Shown here: positions 36,822 through 46,739 of the stretch, one piece after another
How the letters are laid out: each line of letters opens with the position of its first letter
Position numbering within the stretch: position 1 is the first letter of the stretch
Assembly: GCA_029268615.1 (NCBI GenBank)
Contig: JAQWNM010000015.1
Span: 23,596-87,595 of the forward strand
Reading direction: 5' to 3'
DNA length: 64,000 nt
Source of the DNA: SAR86 cluster bacterium
GTDB taxonomy: Bacteria > Pseudomonadota > Gammaproteobacteria > Magnimaribacterales > Magnimaribacteraceae
Translations under genes and position numbers: made by a program
The notes under the pieces: model-generated
Told to the model about the DNA's origin: nothing
Database searches by the model: none
What the model saw: only the letters and a program-made list of their open reading frames with translations

Positions 36822-37952
36822 TTAAATTATTAAATCATCAAGTGGATTTTTGTTCCAAGCTGGCTTAAGGTGCTCTTCAATCCATGAATTAGGTACATTA
36901 TCTATCTTCGAGTATTGCCATTTTGGTTGATTATCTTTTTCTATTATCACAGCACGAATTCCTTCAGTAAAATCAGGATGCCTAGTTACTTGTATAGCTA
37001 AATCTAATTCAAATTTAAATACCTCTTTAAGTTGCATATGATCTTTAAAGTGACATTGTTCCCAGATAATATGAGCTGAAGTTGGGCTCCCTCCGGCTAA
37101 TCCTTTTTTTCCTCGTTGAAACCACTTATCATCAATATCATTAGAGAGAATATTATTTGTGACCATGGGAAGGGTTTTCTCATTAGTGAGATCTTGAACT
37201 ATTTCTAATCTTTGCTCAAGTTGTGGATCTGGAAATCCTAACTTAGATTTAGGCATACTTGCAAAAGACTTGATAAATGAATCTAAAAGTTCATTATTTT
37301 TTGTTCGATCATCTGACCAATCTAATTTAGTTAATTCTTGTTCAAATGATTCTTTTCTTGAAATTGAAATATAGTAATCAGTCAGTCCTACCATTTGAGT
37401 ATCAGCAGCATTAAGTTGTGAGGCAGTAAGCATCATATAAAGCCCAACTCCTTTTGGTAGTTTATTAATGAAGTGAGTAAATCCAACGTCAGGAAATAGT
37501 CCTACTCCTATTTCAGGCATGGCAAATCTTGTTCTTTCTGTGCTTAATCTATAATCACAACCAAGCATTATTCCTACACCACCGCCCATAGTGATTCCAT
37601 CTACCCAACATATGATTGGTTTCAAGTAAGTATGGATTTTATAATCTAATCTATATTCTCTCTCAAAAAAAGCCTCAGCAAAAGGATTAGGCCCTCCTGG
37701 TTTTTTTATCATAGACTCATAAAGGGCTCTAATGTCTCCTCCAGCACATAATGCTTTATCTCCTGCACCTTCGATAATTACAGCATTTATTTTATTATTA
37801 ACTTCCCATGCATCAAGTTGGGGTAATATTTTGTCTACCATGGAGAGAGTAAGTGAGTTTAGGGATTCTGGAGAATTTAAGACTATATGACCTATTTTTG
37901 ATCCATTTTTAGCTTCTTTCTCAGAAACAAGAACCAGTTCTTTATCAAGCAT
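36822..37952 (-). CDS. 3-hydroxyisobutyryl-CoA hydrolase (HIBCH)
   Basis: Crotonase-fold thioesterase that releases 3-hydroxyisobutyrate from its CoA ester. The HIBCH signature is visible: GAGDKALCAGGDIRALY, the oxyanion GGVGIMLGCDYR, and the catalytic ETGIGLFPDVGFTHF equivalent (EIGVGLFPDVGFTHF). At 376 residues it is longer than simple enoyl-CoA hydratases, as expected for HIBCH. It overlaps the upstream enoyl-CoA hydratase by 8 bp, so the two are coupled. Confidence 0.93.
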   Translation of the reverse strand: MLDKELVLVSEKEAKNGSKIGHIVLNSPESLNSLTLSMVDKILPQLDAWEVNNKINAVIIEGAGDKALCAGGDIRALYESMIKKPGGPNPFAEAFFEREYRLDYKIHTYLKPIICWVDGITMGGGVGIMLGCDYRLSTERTRFAMPEIGVGLFPDVGFTHFINKLPKGVGLYMMLTASQLNAADTQMVGLTDYYISISRKESFEQELTKLDWSDDRTKNNELLDSFIKSFASMPKSKLGFPDPQLEQRLEIVQDLTNEKTLPMVTNNILSNDIDDKWFQRGKKGLAGGSPTSAHIIWEQCHFKDHMQLKEVFKFELDLAIQVTRHPDFTEGIRAVIIEKDNQPKWQYSKIDNVPNSWIEEHLKPAWNKNPLDDLII

Positions 37953-38715
37953 TTTTCCATTCTGGAGGTCGCTTTTCTAAGAACGCTGCCACTCCTTCAG
38001 CTTGATCTTCACTGTCAAACAAGCTTACAAAGGGTTCTTTTTCATAACCATAACTCTTCTTAGAAGTTCGAGCAGAATGAATTAATTTTTTACATGCAGC
38101 TACACTTATAGGGCTTTGGTTATTAGATTGAGATGCAAGTTCTAAAGCCAGAGGTAGACTTTCTCCTGATCCAACAACTTCTTCAACTAAACCAATTTTA
38201 AGAGCTTGATTTGCATCTAATTGTTCTCCACCTAATATCATTCTTTTAGCCCAACCTTCTCCCACTAATCTAGGTAATTGATGAGTACCTCCTCCACAAG
38301 GAAGTAGTCCTACTTTAGGTTCAGGTAAAGCTAGTTTAGAGCTCTCTTCAGCAACTCTAATATCGCAAGCTAGAGCGCATTCTAACCCTCCACCCATTGC
38401 AAATCCATTAACAGCTGCTATGGAAAACCCTCTGAATTCACTTAAGGCAGAAAATGCTTTTGCAAATGCTTCGCCCATATCGTTAGCTGCAACTTTTTTG
38501 CCCTCATGAAAAACCCGTAAGTCAGCTCCTGCTGAGAAAAATTTGTCTCCTTCTCCAGTGATCACAAGACTAAAAACTTCTCTATTATCATTTAAGGTTT
38601 TAATGGTTTCTTCAAGAAACCCTAAACTCTCTAAATCCCAAGTATTAGCTGGAGGATTATTTATGGTAATTAATGCAGTATTATTTTCTATGGAAATTTT
38701 TAATTTATTTGACAT
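37945..38715 (-). CDS. Enoyl-CoA hydratase (methacrylyl-CoA hydratase of valine degradation)
   Basis: 256-residue crotonase-fold hydratase. ITGEGDKFFSAGADL and the oxyanion motif AVNGFAMGGGLECALACD are present, and the catalytic Glu region is LALPEPKVGLLPCGGG. By position between the acyl-CoA dehydrogenase and HIBCH it should hydrate methacrylyl-CoA. Other enoyl-CoA substrates cannot be excluded. Confidence 0.88.
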   Translation of the reverse strand: MSNKLKISIENNTALITINNPPANTWDLESLGFLEETIKTLNDNREVFSLVITGEGDKFFSAGADLRVFHEGKKVAANDMGEAFAKAFSALSEFRGFSIAAVNGFAMGGGLECALACDIRVAEESSKLALPEPKVGLLPCGGGTHQLPRLVGEGWAKRMILGGEQLDANQALKIGLVEEVVGSGESLPLALELASQSNNQSPISVAACKKLIHSARTSKKSYGYEKEPFVSLFDSEDQAEGVAAFLEKRPPEWKNA

Positions 38716-38721
38716 GATGTT

Positions 38722-39882
38722 TTATTGGATAATTTGTGTTGCGTCTTCCATTAGCATTCTCCTTCCTATGATCATTTTCATGATCTCATTTGTGCCCTCA
38801 AGTATTTGATGTACTCTAACATCTCGGACGTATCTCTCTAATGGATATTCTTGAATATAGCCATAACCTCCAAATATTTGCAAAGCCTCATTACATACAT
38901 TAAATCCTACATCCGTAGCAAATCTTTTAGCCATAGCTGAGTAAGTTGTCGCCTCTGGGTGGTTATCATCTAATTTTGTTGCTGCTAACCTTACCATTTG
39001 TCGTGCAGCTACAAGTTCTGTTGTCATATCAGCAAGTTTAAATTGAAGAGCTTGGAATTCTCCTATTTTTTTTCCGAATTGCTCTCTCTCATTCATGTAT
39101 TTTTGTGCTTCAGTAAGAGCTGCTTGAGCGGTTCCTATAGAGCATGTTGCGATATTTATTCTGCCCCCATCTAATCCTTTCATAGCTATTTTAAATCCCT
39201 CACCTTCTTTTCCAATAAGATTTGAAGAAGAAACTCTTACATCTTGCAGACTAACAATTCGTGTAGGCTGGTTTTTCCATCCCATTTTTTCTTCTTTTTT
39301 CCCGTATTCAATGCCTGTGGCATCTGCTGGGACGAGAAAACAAGAAATACCACCAGCTCCCTCTTTTCCCGTTCTAGCCATTAGAACCAGGCAATCAGTT
39401 GCACCTGATCCTGATATAAAGGATTTACTTCCATTAATTATGTAAGTATCTCCATCTTTCTTTGCGGTTGTTTTCAAAGAGGCAGCATCAGATCCTGCAT
39501 TGGCTTCAGTCAGGCAATAAGATGCTAATTTTTTTCCTGAGCATAAGGAAGGAGTCCATTCATTTCTTAATTTTTCGGGTCCAAAATTACTTATCATCCA
39601 TGTAGCCATATTGTGGATAGTGATAAAAGCAGTTGTACTAGTACATCCCATTGATAGTTGTTCAATTATGATACTGGCATCTAGTCTTCCCAAGGCCATG
39701 CCTCCATCTTCTTCTGAGACATACAAAGAACAAAATCCAAGATCTCCAGCTTTTTTGATAACCTCAATAGGGAATTCACTATTTGCATCCCATTCCGCTG
39801 CTTTTGGAGCTAATTCTTTCTGCGCAAATTCACTTGCTAAGTTTTGAAAAGCAAGTTGGTCTTCTGATAGGTCAAAATTCAT
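38722..39882 (-). CDS. Isobutyryl-CoA dehydrogenase (acyl-CoA dehydrogenase)
   Basis: 386-residue flavoenzyme oxidising a branched acyl-CoA to its 2-enoyl-CoA. Signatures: CLTEANAGSDAASL near 130, the GGRINIATCSIGTAQAAL start of the C-terminal helical domain, the ALQIFGGYGY loop and the LEGTNEIMK loop at the end. Context with HIBCH, MmsB and MmsA indicates isobutyryl-CoA as substrate, though the sequence alone does not exclude other short acyl-CoAs. It follows mmsA by 3 bp. Confidence 0.88.
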   Translation of the reverse strand: MNFDLSEDQLAFQNLASEFAQKELAPKAAEWDANSEFPIEVIKKAGDLGFCSLYVSEEDGGMALGRLDASIIIEQLSMGCTSTTAFITIHNMATWMISNFGPEKLRNEWTPSLCSGKKLASYCLTEANAGSDAASLKTTAKKDGDTYIINGSKSFISGSGATDCLVLMARTGKEGAGGISCFLVPADATGIEYGKKEEKMGWKNQPTRIVSLQDVRVSSSNLIGKEGEGFKIAMKGLDGGRINIATCSIGTAQAALTEAQKYMNEREQFGKKIGEFQALQFKLADMTTELVAARQMVRLAATKLDDNHPEATTYSAMAKRFATDVGFNVCNEALQIFGGYGYIQEYPLERYVRDVRVHQILEGTNEIMKMIIGRRMLMEDATQIIQ

Positions 39883-39885
39883 TCT

Positions 39886-41376
39886 CTATTTAAGCTTAAT
39901 TGTTAAATTTGCACCTTCACTTTTGCCATCTTCAAACCATCTCTCTGTTACGGTTTTAGTTTCAGTATAAAATCTAACTGCTTGTTTACCATAAGCATGC
40001 AGATCTCCATAAAAAGAACCTTTCCATCCTGTAAACGAAAAGAAGGGTAAAGGAACAGGAATAGGTACATTGATTCCAACTTGACCTACTTCTATTTCAT
40101 GGCGATATTTTCTGGCAGCACTTCCTGAGTTTGTAAATATAGAGGTTCCATTTCCATAAGGGTTTGCATTTACTAGGTCCAAAGCCTCTTGCAAAGTATC
40201 TACACAAATACATAAAAGGACTGGTCCAAATATTTCAGTTTTATAGATTGTTGAGTCGATGGTGACATCCGTAAATAAAGTAGGTCCTACCCAATGTCCA
40301 TCAGGGTAGTCTTTAACAATACAATCACTTCCATCTAGAAGACAAGTGGCTTCTTTTTTACCAGTTTCAATCAGTCCTATTACTCTTTCTTTGGCTTGTT
40401 TGCTTATAATAGGTCCATATCCTGATTCAGGATTTTCCCATGGTCCTGGGGATATCTTTGACATTCCTTCTTTTATATCGTTGATCCATTCTTTAGATTC
40501 ACCTACAAAAACAGCTACACTTATAGCCATACATCTTTGACCAGCAGCTCCAACTGCGGCTCCAATTATATTATCAACTGTTCTATCTTTATGCGCATCT
40601 GGCATCACCACCATATGATTTTTTGCTCCGGCAAATGCTTGAACTCTTTTCAGGTGATCAGTTCCAGTTTTATATACATGTTGTCCTACGGGTACTGAAC
40701 CTACAAATGAGATAGCTTGAATATCTGGATGTGTTAACAAAGCATCAACTTGATCTTTTCCTCCATGGATGATTTGTAAAATCCCTTTAGGAGCTCCAGC
40801 CTCTACAAATAATTCAGCCAATAGATTAGGAGTCATTGGGTCTTGTTCAGAAGGTTTCAGTACAAAAGTATTTCCACAAGCTATGGCCATAGGAAACATC
40901 CACAATGGAATCATTGCAGGAAAATTAAAGGGCGTAATACCACCACAAACCCCCAAAGGTTGTAAATAGCTATAGGCATCTATTCCTCTAGCAACATTTC
41001 CTACAGTTTCTCCCATTAGGAGTGGTGCAATGTTTGAAGCTTGTTCTACAACTTCTATTCCTCTCCATACATCGCCCTTTGAGTCTTCAAAGTTTTTACC
41101 ATTCTCTTTACTAAGAGTTTCTGCAATATCATCATGATGCTTCTTTAATAAATTTTGATAGGCGATCATAAGTCTAGATCTTTCGGGTGGAGGTACATCC
41201 TTCCAGTCATGAAAAGTTCTTTCCGCACTTTTAATAGCTCTATGAGATTCTTCTTCAGTTGCAAATGGAACTTTAGTTAATATTTCTTGTGACGCAGGAT
41301 TTAATACTTCTAAATGAGTATCAGATTTACTTTGGGTAAATTCTCCTTCTATGAATAGAGGTAAGTTCTCCGACAT
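39886..41376 (-). CDS. mmsA: Methylmalonate-semialdehyde dehydrogenase, CoA-acylating
   Basis: Converts methylmalonate semialdehyde to propionyl-CoA with CoA and NAD, ending valine and thymine catabolism. 496 residues of the ALDH6 type: [15 protein letters not shown] near 135-150, the catalytic Cys in [11 protein letters not shown] and IFGPVLLC near the end. First gene of the operon and divergent from the nitronate-monooxygenase gene, with about 200 bp between them for control regions. Upstream ketoacid dehydrogenase genes are not in the window. Confidence 0.95.
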   Translation of the reverse strand: MSENLPLFIEGEFTQSKSDTHLEVLNPASQEILTKVPFATEEESHRAIKSAERTFHDWKDVPPPERSRLMIAYQNLLKKHHDDIAETLSKENGKNFEDSKGDVWRGIEVVEQASNIAPLLMGETVGNVARGIDAYSYLQPLGVCGGITPFNFPAMIPLWMFPMAIACGNTFVLKPSEQDPMTPNLLAELFVEAGAPKGILQIIHGGKDQVDALLTHPDIQAISFVGSVPVGQHVYKTGTDHLKRVQAFAGAKNHMVVMPDAHKDRTVDNIIGAAVGAAGQRCMAISVAVFVGESKEWINDIKEGMSKISPGPWENPESGYGPIISKQAKERVIGLIETGKKEATCLLDGSDCIVKDYPDGHWVGPTLFTDVTIDSTIYKTEIFGPVLLCICVDTLQEALDLVNANPYGNGTSIFTNSGSAARKYRHEIEVGQVGINVPIPVPLPFFSFTGWKGSFYGDLHAYGKQAVRFYTETKTVTERWFEDGKSEGANLTIKLK

Positions 41377-41576
41377 ACTATCTCCTTAATTTTATAGGTA
41401 AATTTATATAAATTCTGAAATTGTTAATATTTTATAACTTTTTATAGTGAATCCATACAAATTGAGGTGTCATATAATAAACGAAAGATAAAAAAAACAA
41501 ACAACTCTGTTTTTTTTGAATAGAATATGCAGTCTTATAATTTATAAAGTTTTAAAAAATAGTTTAGGAGAGAATT
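41377..41576. other. 200-bp intergenic region between divergent acyl-CoA operons
   Basis: No gene, tRNA or riboswitch is recognised here. The sequence is extremely AT-rich, with runs of A and T. A TATAAT box is at 41536-41541 on the plus strand, with a TTGAAT 14 bp further upstream (short spacing), and an AGGAGAG ribosome binding site precedes the ATG at 41577. A second TATAAT is at 41473-41478. It presumably holds the promoters of both operons; no regulator gene is adjacent. Confidence 0.5.
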
Positions 41577-42551
41577 ATGATAAAAACACGAATAACAGAA
41601 TTATTAGGGATAGAACATCCTGTCATTCAGGGAGGCATGCAGTGGGTAGGGTATGCGGAATTGGTATCCGCTGTGTCCAACGCTGGAGCTTTAGGTACTC
41701 TCACGGCTCTGACTCAGCCCACTCCTGAAGCTTTGACTAAAGAGATTGCTAAAACAAAAGAAATGACAGATAAGCCTTTCGCAGTTAATTTAACAATCTT
41801 ACCTGCAATAAATCCTCCCCCTTATGAGGAATATGCTGAAGCTATAGTAGGTTCTGGTATACAAATTGTTGAAACTGCAGGTAGGAGCCCTGAACCATTT
41901 ATGCCCCTCTTTAAAGAATATGGTGTAAAAGTAATTCATAAATGTACTTCCGTTAGGCACGCCTTGAAAGCTGAAAAGGTTGGAGTAGATGCAGTAACTA
42001 TTGATGGATTTGAATGTGCTGGTCACCCAGGAGAAGATGATATACCTTCACTAGTACTTTTACCTCAAGCAGCTGAAGCCTTAACTATTCCAGTTTCCGG
42101 ATGCGGAGGGTTCAGTGATGGCAAAAGTTTAGTTGCTGCATTAGCGTTGGGAGGCGAAGCCATAGTCATGGGTACTAGATTTATGGCAACACAAGAATGT
42201 TTAATACATCAAAATGTAAAAGAGAAAATGCAAGAAGCAGATGAGCTTTCAACTAACCTTATGTTTAGAACTATGCACAATACGGCAAGGGTTTTTAAGA
42301 ATTCAGTTTCTGATGAAGTAGTTGAGATAGAATCTACTGGAAGCGCAGTATTTGAAGATGTTAAAGATTTAGTGGCAGGCCAAAGAGGTAGAGTGGTTTT
42401 TGATGAAGGGGATCTTGAGCACGGTATCTGGTCTGCTGGAATTTCTGTAGGGAGGGTAAAAGATATTTTATCTTGTAAAGATATGGTTAGTCGTATTATT
42501 GAAGATGCTGAAGGAATAATTAATGGAAGATTGAACAAAGTTCAAGCCTAG
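41577..42551 (+). CDS. Nitronate monooxygenase family protein
   Basis: FMN-dependent TIM-barrel enzyme, 324 residues. Motifs: IEHPVIQGGMQWVGYAELVSAVSNAGALG at the start, IDGFECAGHPGEDD with the family His, and GCGGFSDGKSLVAAL and GGEAIVMGTRFMAT near 190-205. Bacterial members oxidise alkyl nitronates such as propionate 3-nitronate, or reduce enoyl thioesters (FabK-like). Its pairing with a hydratase and an acyl-CoA synthetase suggests a CoA-linked substrate, which is inference. The start has AGGAG upstream. A plus-strand open frame in another register is a shadow. Confidence 0.85.
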   Translation: MIKTRITELLGIEHPVIQGGMQWVGYAELVSAVSNAGALGTLTALTQPTPEALTKEIAKTKEMTDKPFAVNLTILPAINPPPYEEYAEAIVGSGIQIVETAGRSPEPFMPLFKEYGVKVIHKCTSVRHALKAEKVGVDAVTIDGFECAGHPGEDDIPSLVLLPQAAEALTIPVSGCGGFSDGKSLVAALALGGEAIVMGTRFMATQECLIHQNVKEKMQEADELSTNLMFRTMHNTARVFKNSVSDEVVEIESTGSAVFEDVKDLVAGQRGRVVFDEGDLEHGIWSAGISVGRVKDILSCKDMVSRIIEDAEGIINGRLNKVQA

Positions 42552-42565
42552 TTAGAGGTATTAAA

Positions 42566-43351
42566 ATGTCATATGAAACATTAATTTTCAAAAAAAAAGA
42601 TGGCTTGGCCGAACTAACTTTAAATCGCCCAAAAGCAGCAAATTCTATCAATGTGCTAATGTCTGAAGAACTTTTAGATGTTTCTATTAAGTGCAGGCAT
42701 GATAAATCTATCAGGGCGATGTTGTTAACTGCTAAAGGAAAAATGTTTTCAGCTGGGGGGGATTTAGCTAGTTTTGCAAAGGAAGGTAAAAATATATCAA
42801 ATTTATTGAGTTACATGACGCATCAACTTCACGGAGCGTTCTTTAATTTCTCATCTATGAGAGCTCCTACTGTAGTGTCTATTAATGGAACAGCAGCTGG
42901 TGCAGGGATGAGCTTAGCTTGTTTAGGTGATATTTCATATTGTGCTGAGTCTGCTAAATTTACAATGGCATATACTGGTGCAGGGTTATCTCCAGATGGA
43001 ACATCTACTTATTTTTTACCAAAACTTATAGGTATAAGAAAGACAAAAGAGTTAATGCTGACGAATAGATTATTAAGTGCTGCAGAAGCATGTGATTGGG
43101 GATTAGTTAATGAAGTGTTTGCAGATGATAAAGTTTATGAATCATCTAAAAAATTAGCTATTAAACTTTGTGAAGGGCCAACAGATGCTTTTGGGGCTGT
43201 GAAATCTTTATTGAATGAGTCCTATCAAAATTCTTTGCCAACTCAAGTAGAATTAGAAGGAATGCATATAGCTAATTTAGCTTCTGGAGTTGATGCCCAA
43301 GAGGGAATTACAGCCTTTTTAGAAAAAAGAAAACCTAATTTTAAAGGATAG
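42566..43351 (+). CDS. Enoyl-CoA hydratase/isomerase family protein
   Basis: 261-residue crotonase-fold protein with TAKGKMFSAGGDLASFA, the oxyanion motif SINGTAAGAGMSLACLGD and TGAGLSPDGTSTYFLP in the catalytic region. The typical catalytic Glu positions are not obvious (the residue after the oxyanion region is Asp/Gly-rich), so it could be an isomerase rather than a hydratase. It is the second gene of a three-gene operon, 14 bp after the nitronate-monooxygenase-like gene. Confidence 0.85.
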   Translation: MSYETLIFKKKDGLAELTLNRPKAANSINVLMSEELLDVSIKCRHDKSIRAMLLTAKGKMFSAGGDLASFAKEGKNISNLLSYMTHQLHGAFFNFSSMRAPTVVSINGTAAGAGMSLACLGDISYCAESAKFTMAYTGAGLSPDGTSTYFLPKLIGIRKTKELMLTNRLLSAAEACDWGLVNEVFADDKVYESSKKLAIKLCEGPTDAFGAVKSLLNESYQNSLPTQVELEGMHIANLASGVDAQEGITAFLEKRKPNFKG

Positions 43352-43354
43352 AAT

Positions 43355-44881
43355 ATGCCTAAATTTGCCAAGGAATTATATGAATCTAGGCCAGAAGAAT
43401 GGGCCTTAAGATTTAAGGATAAGACTATGAATTGGTCTGATGTTGACCTAACTTTAAATAGAGTTGCAAATGGTCTGCAAGAAATAGATTTAGGTCCTGA
43501 AAGGAGAATAGCCGTATTTGCTGAAAATTCTATGGAAACAGCAATGGCTAATTTAGGTGGTTTAATAGGAGGAGCTTCAGTAGTCCCAGTTAATTTTCAT
43601 CTTACTTCTGAAGAGGTAGCTTACATTTTAGAAAACTCAGGAGCTAGGGTTATATTTGTTGGCCCTGAAACTAAGAAAATAGGATTAGATGCTGCTAAAT
43701 TAGCTGGAGTGAGTTTAGTTGTAGGGTGGGGGCTCATAGAGAAAGAAGAAGGAATTCTGAGTTGGGAAGAATGGCTTTTAGGTTGCAGTGATAAAGAGCC
43801 TCGTATGGATTTAAAACCTCTACCCAATTTACTTTATACATCTGGTACTACCGGAAGGCCTAAAGGAACTAATCTACCTCCAACTATGTTTGCAGCTGGA
43901 GAAACTATTGAGGATCATCTTGAGAATCTTAAATTAAGTCCTAATGTTGGTCTTGGACCGCACCTTGTAGTTGGTCCAATGTATCATACAGGACCTTTAT
44001 CTGGTGCAAGGTTACTAGCAGCTGGAGTCAATTCAGTTATTTTAGGAAAGTTTGATGCAGAAGCAACATTAGAGGCAATAGATAAATATAAAACTGGAAC
44101 CACAATCATGGTACCAACTCATTTTGTAAGACTATTAGCCTTGCCTCAAGAAGTAAAAGATAAATATGATACATCCTCTATGGTGTCTATAGCTCATACA
44201 GGAGCAAATTGTCCAGTTGATACAAAGATCAGCATGATTAATTGGTTTGGTCCAGTTTTTAGAGATGCTTATGGAGCTAGTGAAGTTGGAACAACCTGCA
44301 GTTTAGATTCGGAAGAATTTCTAAAATATCCTGGATCAGTTGGGAAAGCCGTAGAACCCTTCACTGCAATAATTCTAGATGACGACGGAAAAGAATTACC
44401 AACTAACGAAGAAGGAAAGCTCTATTTCAAGGACTCAACAGGTAGAGGTATTATTTATCATAATGATCCTGAGAAATCTAAAGCAGCTCACATTGCTCCA
44501 GGAATATTCACACTGGGTGAAATAGCATATATGAATGAAGAAGGGTATGTTTTTTTAACAGACAGATTTAGTGATATGGTTGTATCCGGTGGTGCTAATA
44601 TTTATCCTGCAGAGGCAGAACAAGTATTGATTGAACATCCTTACGTAATGGATGTTGCATGCATAGGAGTACCAAACAAAGAAATGGGAGAGGAATTGAA
44701 AGCACTTATTATAGTGGACCCATCTCAAGTTAAAACCTCTGAAAAGGAATTAATAGATTGGTCCAGAGATAAGATATCTCACTATAAATGCCCTAGAAGT
44801 GTTGAGTTTGTTAAAGATTTAGGAAGAAATACTATGGGTAAGATTAATAAGAGAAAGTTAAAAGCACCTTATTGGGAGTAA
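43355..44881 (+). CDS. AMP-dependent acyl-CoA synthetase
   Basis: 508-residue ANL-family ligase that activates a carboxylic acid as its CoA thioester through an acyl-AMP. Adenylation motif LYTSGTTGRPKGTN is at about 158-171, DAYGASEVG near 308, and FLTDRFSDMVVSGGANIYP near 394. The C-terminal lysine is in NTMGKINKRKLK. The acid is unknown; size and context fit a short- or medium-chain or branched acid. It ends the operon and converges on the alpha/beta hydrolase gene. Confidence 0.9.
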   Translation: MPKFAKELYESRPEEWALRFKDKTMNWSDVDLTLNRVANGLQEIDLGPERRIAVFAENSMETAMANLGGLIGGASVVPVNFHLTSEEVAYILENSGARVIFVGPETKKIGLDAAKLAGVSLVVGWGLIEKEEGILSWEEWLLGCSDKEPRMDLKPLPNLLYTSGTTGRPKGTNLPPTMFAAGETIEDHLENLKLSPNVGLGPHLVVGPMYHTGPLSGARLLAAGVNSVILGKFDAEATLEAIDKYKTGTTIMVPTHFVRLLALPQEVKDKYDTSSMVSIAHTGANCPVDTKISMINWFGPVFRDAYGASEVGTTCSLDSEEFLKYPGSVGKAVEPFTAIILDDDGKELPTNEEGKLYFKDSTGRGIIYHNDPEKSKAAHIAPGIFTLGEIAYMNEEGYVFLTDRFSDMVVSGGANIYPAEAEQVLIEHPYVMDVACIGVPNKEMGEELKALIIVDPSQVKTSEKELIDWSRDKISHYKCPRSVEFVKDLGRNTMGKINKRKLKAPYWE

Positions 44882-44885
44882 TTAA

Positions 44886-45764
44886 CTACCATGAATTTAT
44901 AATGTTTTTTATTTCTTCAACAATTTTTAATGGCTGATCAAGAATGACATGATGTTGAGCGTTATCAATACAAATCATCTTCGTTTTAGAATCTATATGT
45001 TGCTTTATATAGTTAATTATTTCCTCTGTCATTAATACACTATTAGCTCCATAGATTATACCTAAAGGGTATTTAAGGCTAAATGCAACGTCTCTTCTGG
45101 GCCTTTCAAAAACTAATTTCTCAAATAAAGTATCATCAAATTTCCATTCATAGCCATTTTCTACTTTTTGAACGGACCATTTGGCTATGTAATCAATAAT
45201 ATATTGATTTTCACAGGTTTGATCAGGAGCCAATCTAAATCTATCTAAAATTGATTCCAAGGTAGGGTAGGTCTTTCTTCTTCGAATAGGATAACTATGC
45301 TCATGTTGACTGTAGTCATAATCTGGGGGTCGAATAGGAGAATCAATCATGATTATCCCTCTAATTTTATCTTGTGATAAATAGCCAGCTGCGGCACTCA
45401 TAAAGCCTCCTAGGCTATGACCGCAGATTACTGGGGGGCTAGGTCTTTTATCAAAGAAATTAGCATCTTTAGCAACCGAGAGTATTTCATTTCCAAAAAT
45501 TTCAGCTTTATATTCTTTTCTATGACTACTTTCGCCCATTCCACTAAGATCAATTGCAACTACCTCAAATAAATCTAAGAAATTAGGAGCGATAAAATCC
45601 CACCAATGTGAATGTGAGCCACTTCCATGCACAAGTAATAGTCCAGGGTTTTTTTTATTACCCCATTTTTGGTAATAAATATTTGCCCCATCTACTTTGA
45701 TTGAGTGTTCTGTCTTTGGTACTTCCAGAGATTTAGTAAACCATTTAGGTGGAGTTAGATTCAT
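44886..45764 (-). CDS. Alpha/beta hydrolase
   Basis: 292-residue hydrolase with the nucleophile elbow GHSLGGFMSA (Ser), the oxyanion LLVHGSGSHSHWWDF and an Asp/His end (AQHHVILDQP). No signal peptide, so cytoplasmic. The family covers esterases and epoxide or haloalkane hydrolases; the Ser nucleophile excludes the dehalogenase type. The substrate is unknown. It stands alone, converging on the acyl-CoA synthetase. Confidence 0.82.
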   Translation of the reverse strand: MNLTPPKWFTKSLEVPKTEHSIKVDGANIYYQKWGNKKNPGLLLVHGSGSHSHWWDFIAPNFLDLFEVVAIDLSGMGESSHRKEYKAEIFGNEILSVAKDANFFDKRPSPPVICGHSLGGFMSAAAGYLSQDKIRGIIMIDSPIRPPDYDYSQHEHSYPIRRRKTYPTLESILDRFRLAPDQTCENQYIIDYIAKWSVQKVENGYEWKFDDTLFEKLVFERPRRDVAFSLKYPLGIIYGANSVLMTEEIINYIKQHIDSKTKMICIDNAQHHVILDQPLKIVEEIKNIINSW

Positions 45765-45888
45765 TTTTTAACTATTAGTAATTTTTATTTATAGTGAAGA
45801 AGTCATTCTTCTAGCATAATGTTGGTTTAATCTTTTCCTTGAAAGTTTAAAAAGTTTTCAATTCTAAACTAAAATTAAAATAAAGGTT

Positions 45889-46737
45889 ATGAAAGATCCA
45901 TTGAAAGGTGTAAAACATGAATTAGCAGATCCAAATGAAAAGGCTTCAGAACCAAAGCCAGCTGCTACAGTTATACTAGCGAGAGATGCTTCAGATGAAG
46001 GGATAGAAGTTTTCCTTATGGAAAGAGCTTCTTCAACAAACTTTGGAGGGGCATATGTTTTCCCAGGAGGTAAAGTTGATTTTGATGATAGTGTAGATGG
46101 TGTAGATGAGATAATTCATGGTTTAACAGATCAAGAAGCTTCAAAAATTTTGGGCTTGGAATCAGGAGGATTATCTTATTGGGTTGCATGCATAAGAGAA
46201 TGTTTTGAAGAAGCAGGGATCCTGCTTGCTTATGACACGAATCATAATAATCTTAATTTTAAAGATCAGGATTTAAAAGAAAGGTTTATCAATTACAGGG
46301 ACAGGTTAAATAAAAGAGAATCTGTTCTCAAAGAAATGTGTAAAAAGGAGCAAATTACTCTTTCCGCTGATAGGTTAGCTTATGTATCACACTGGGTTAC
46401 TCCAAAAATAGAAAAGAAAAGATATACTACAAGGTTTTTTATAGCACAGGCACCTCAAAACCAAGAAGCCGTTCATGATGGAAAAGAGAGTATAAATAGT
46501 TTATGGATTAAGCCTGAGGATGCCTTAAAGAGATGGAAAGAAAGAAAGATATTATTAATTATGCCAACCATAAAAAGCTTAGAGATGATATGTGGTTTTA
46601 ATTCAACTCAGGAACTTTTAGAAAACAAACAAAATTTAGATCCTGGATATATAACTACAATAGAACCAAAATTCTTTATGGAAAATGGAAAATTAGTAGG
46701 ACTTTTACCTGGAGAACCTGGATATGAGGATCATTAA
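45889..46737 (+). CDS. Nudix hydrolase, NUDT19/RP2-like (possible CoA diphosphatase)
   Basis: 282-residue protein. The Nudix box is split: the GG of FPGGKVD is separated by about 45 residues from the RECFEEAGILL half, as in the NUDT19/RP2 family. Such proteins hydrolyse CoA or acyl-CoA to 3',5'-ADP and (acyl-)phosphopantetheine. Catalytic Glu residues of RECFEEAG are intact. It is followed 2 bp later by an MBL-fold gene, together resembling a CoA/nucleotide turnover pair. Substrate assignment is inference from the family. Confidence 0.8.
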   Translation: MKDPLKGVKHELADPNEKASEPKPAATVILARDASDEGIEVFLMERASSTNFGGAYVFPGGKVDFDDSVDGVDEIIHGLTDQEASKILGLESGGLSYWVACIRECFEEAGILLAYDTNHNNLNFKDQDLKERFINYRDRLNKRESVLKEMCKKEQITLSADRLAYVSHWVTPKIEKKRYTTRFFIAQAPQNQEAVHDGKESINSLWIKPEDALKRWKERKILLIMPTIKSLEMICGFNSTQELLENKQNLDPGYITTIEPKFFMENGKLVGLLPGEPGYEDH

Positions 46738-46739
46738 TA

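Noticed and set aside
41516..41728. Short frame across the start of the nitronate-monooxygenase gene
   Set aside because: A shifted frame inside a gene with clear ribosome binding site and family start at 41577.
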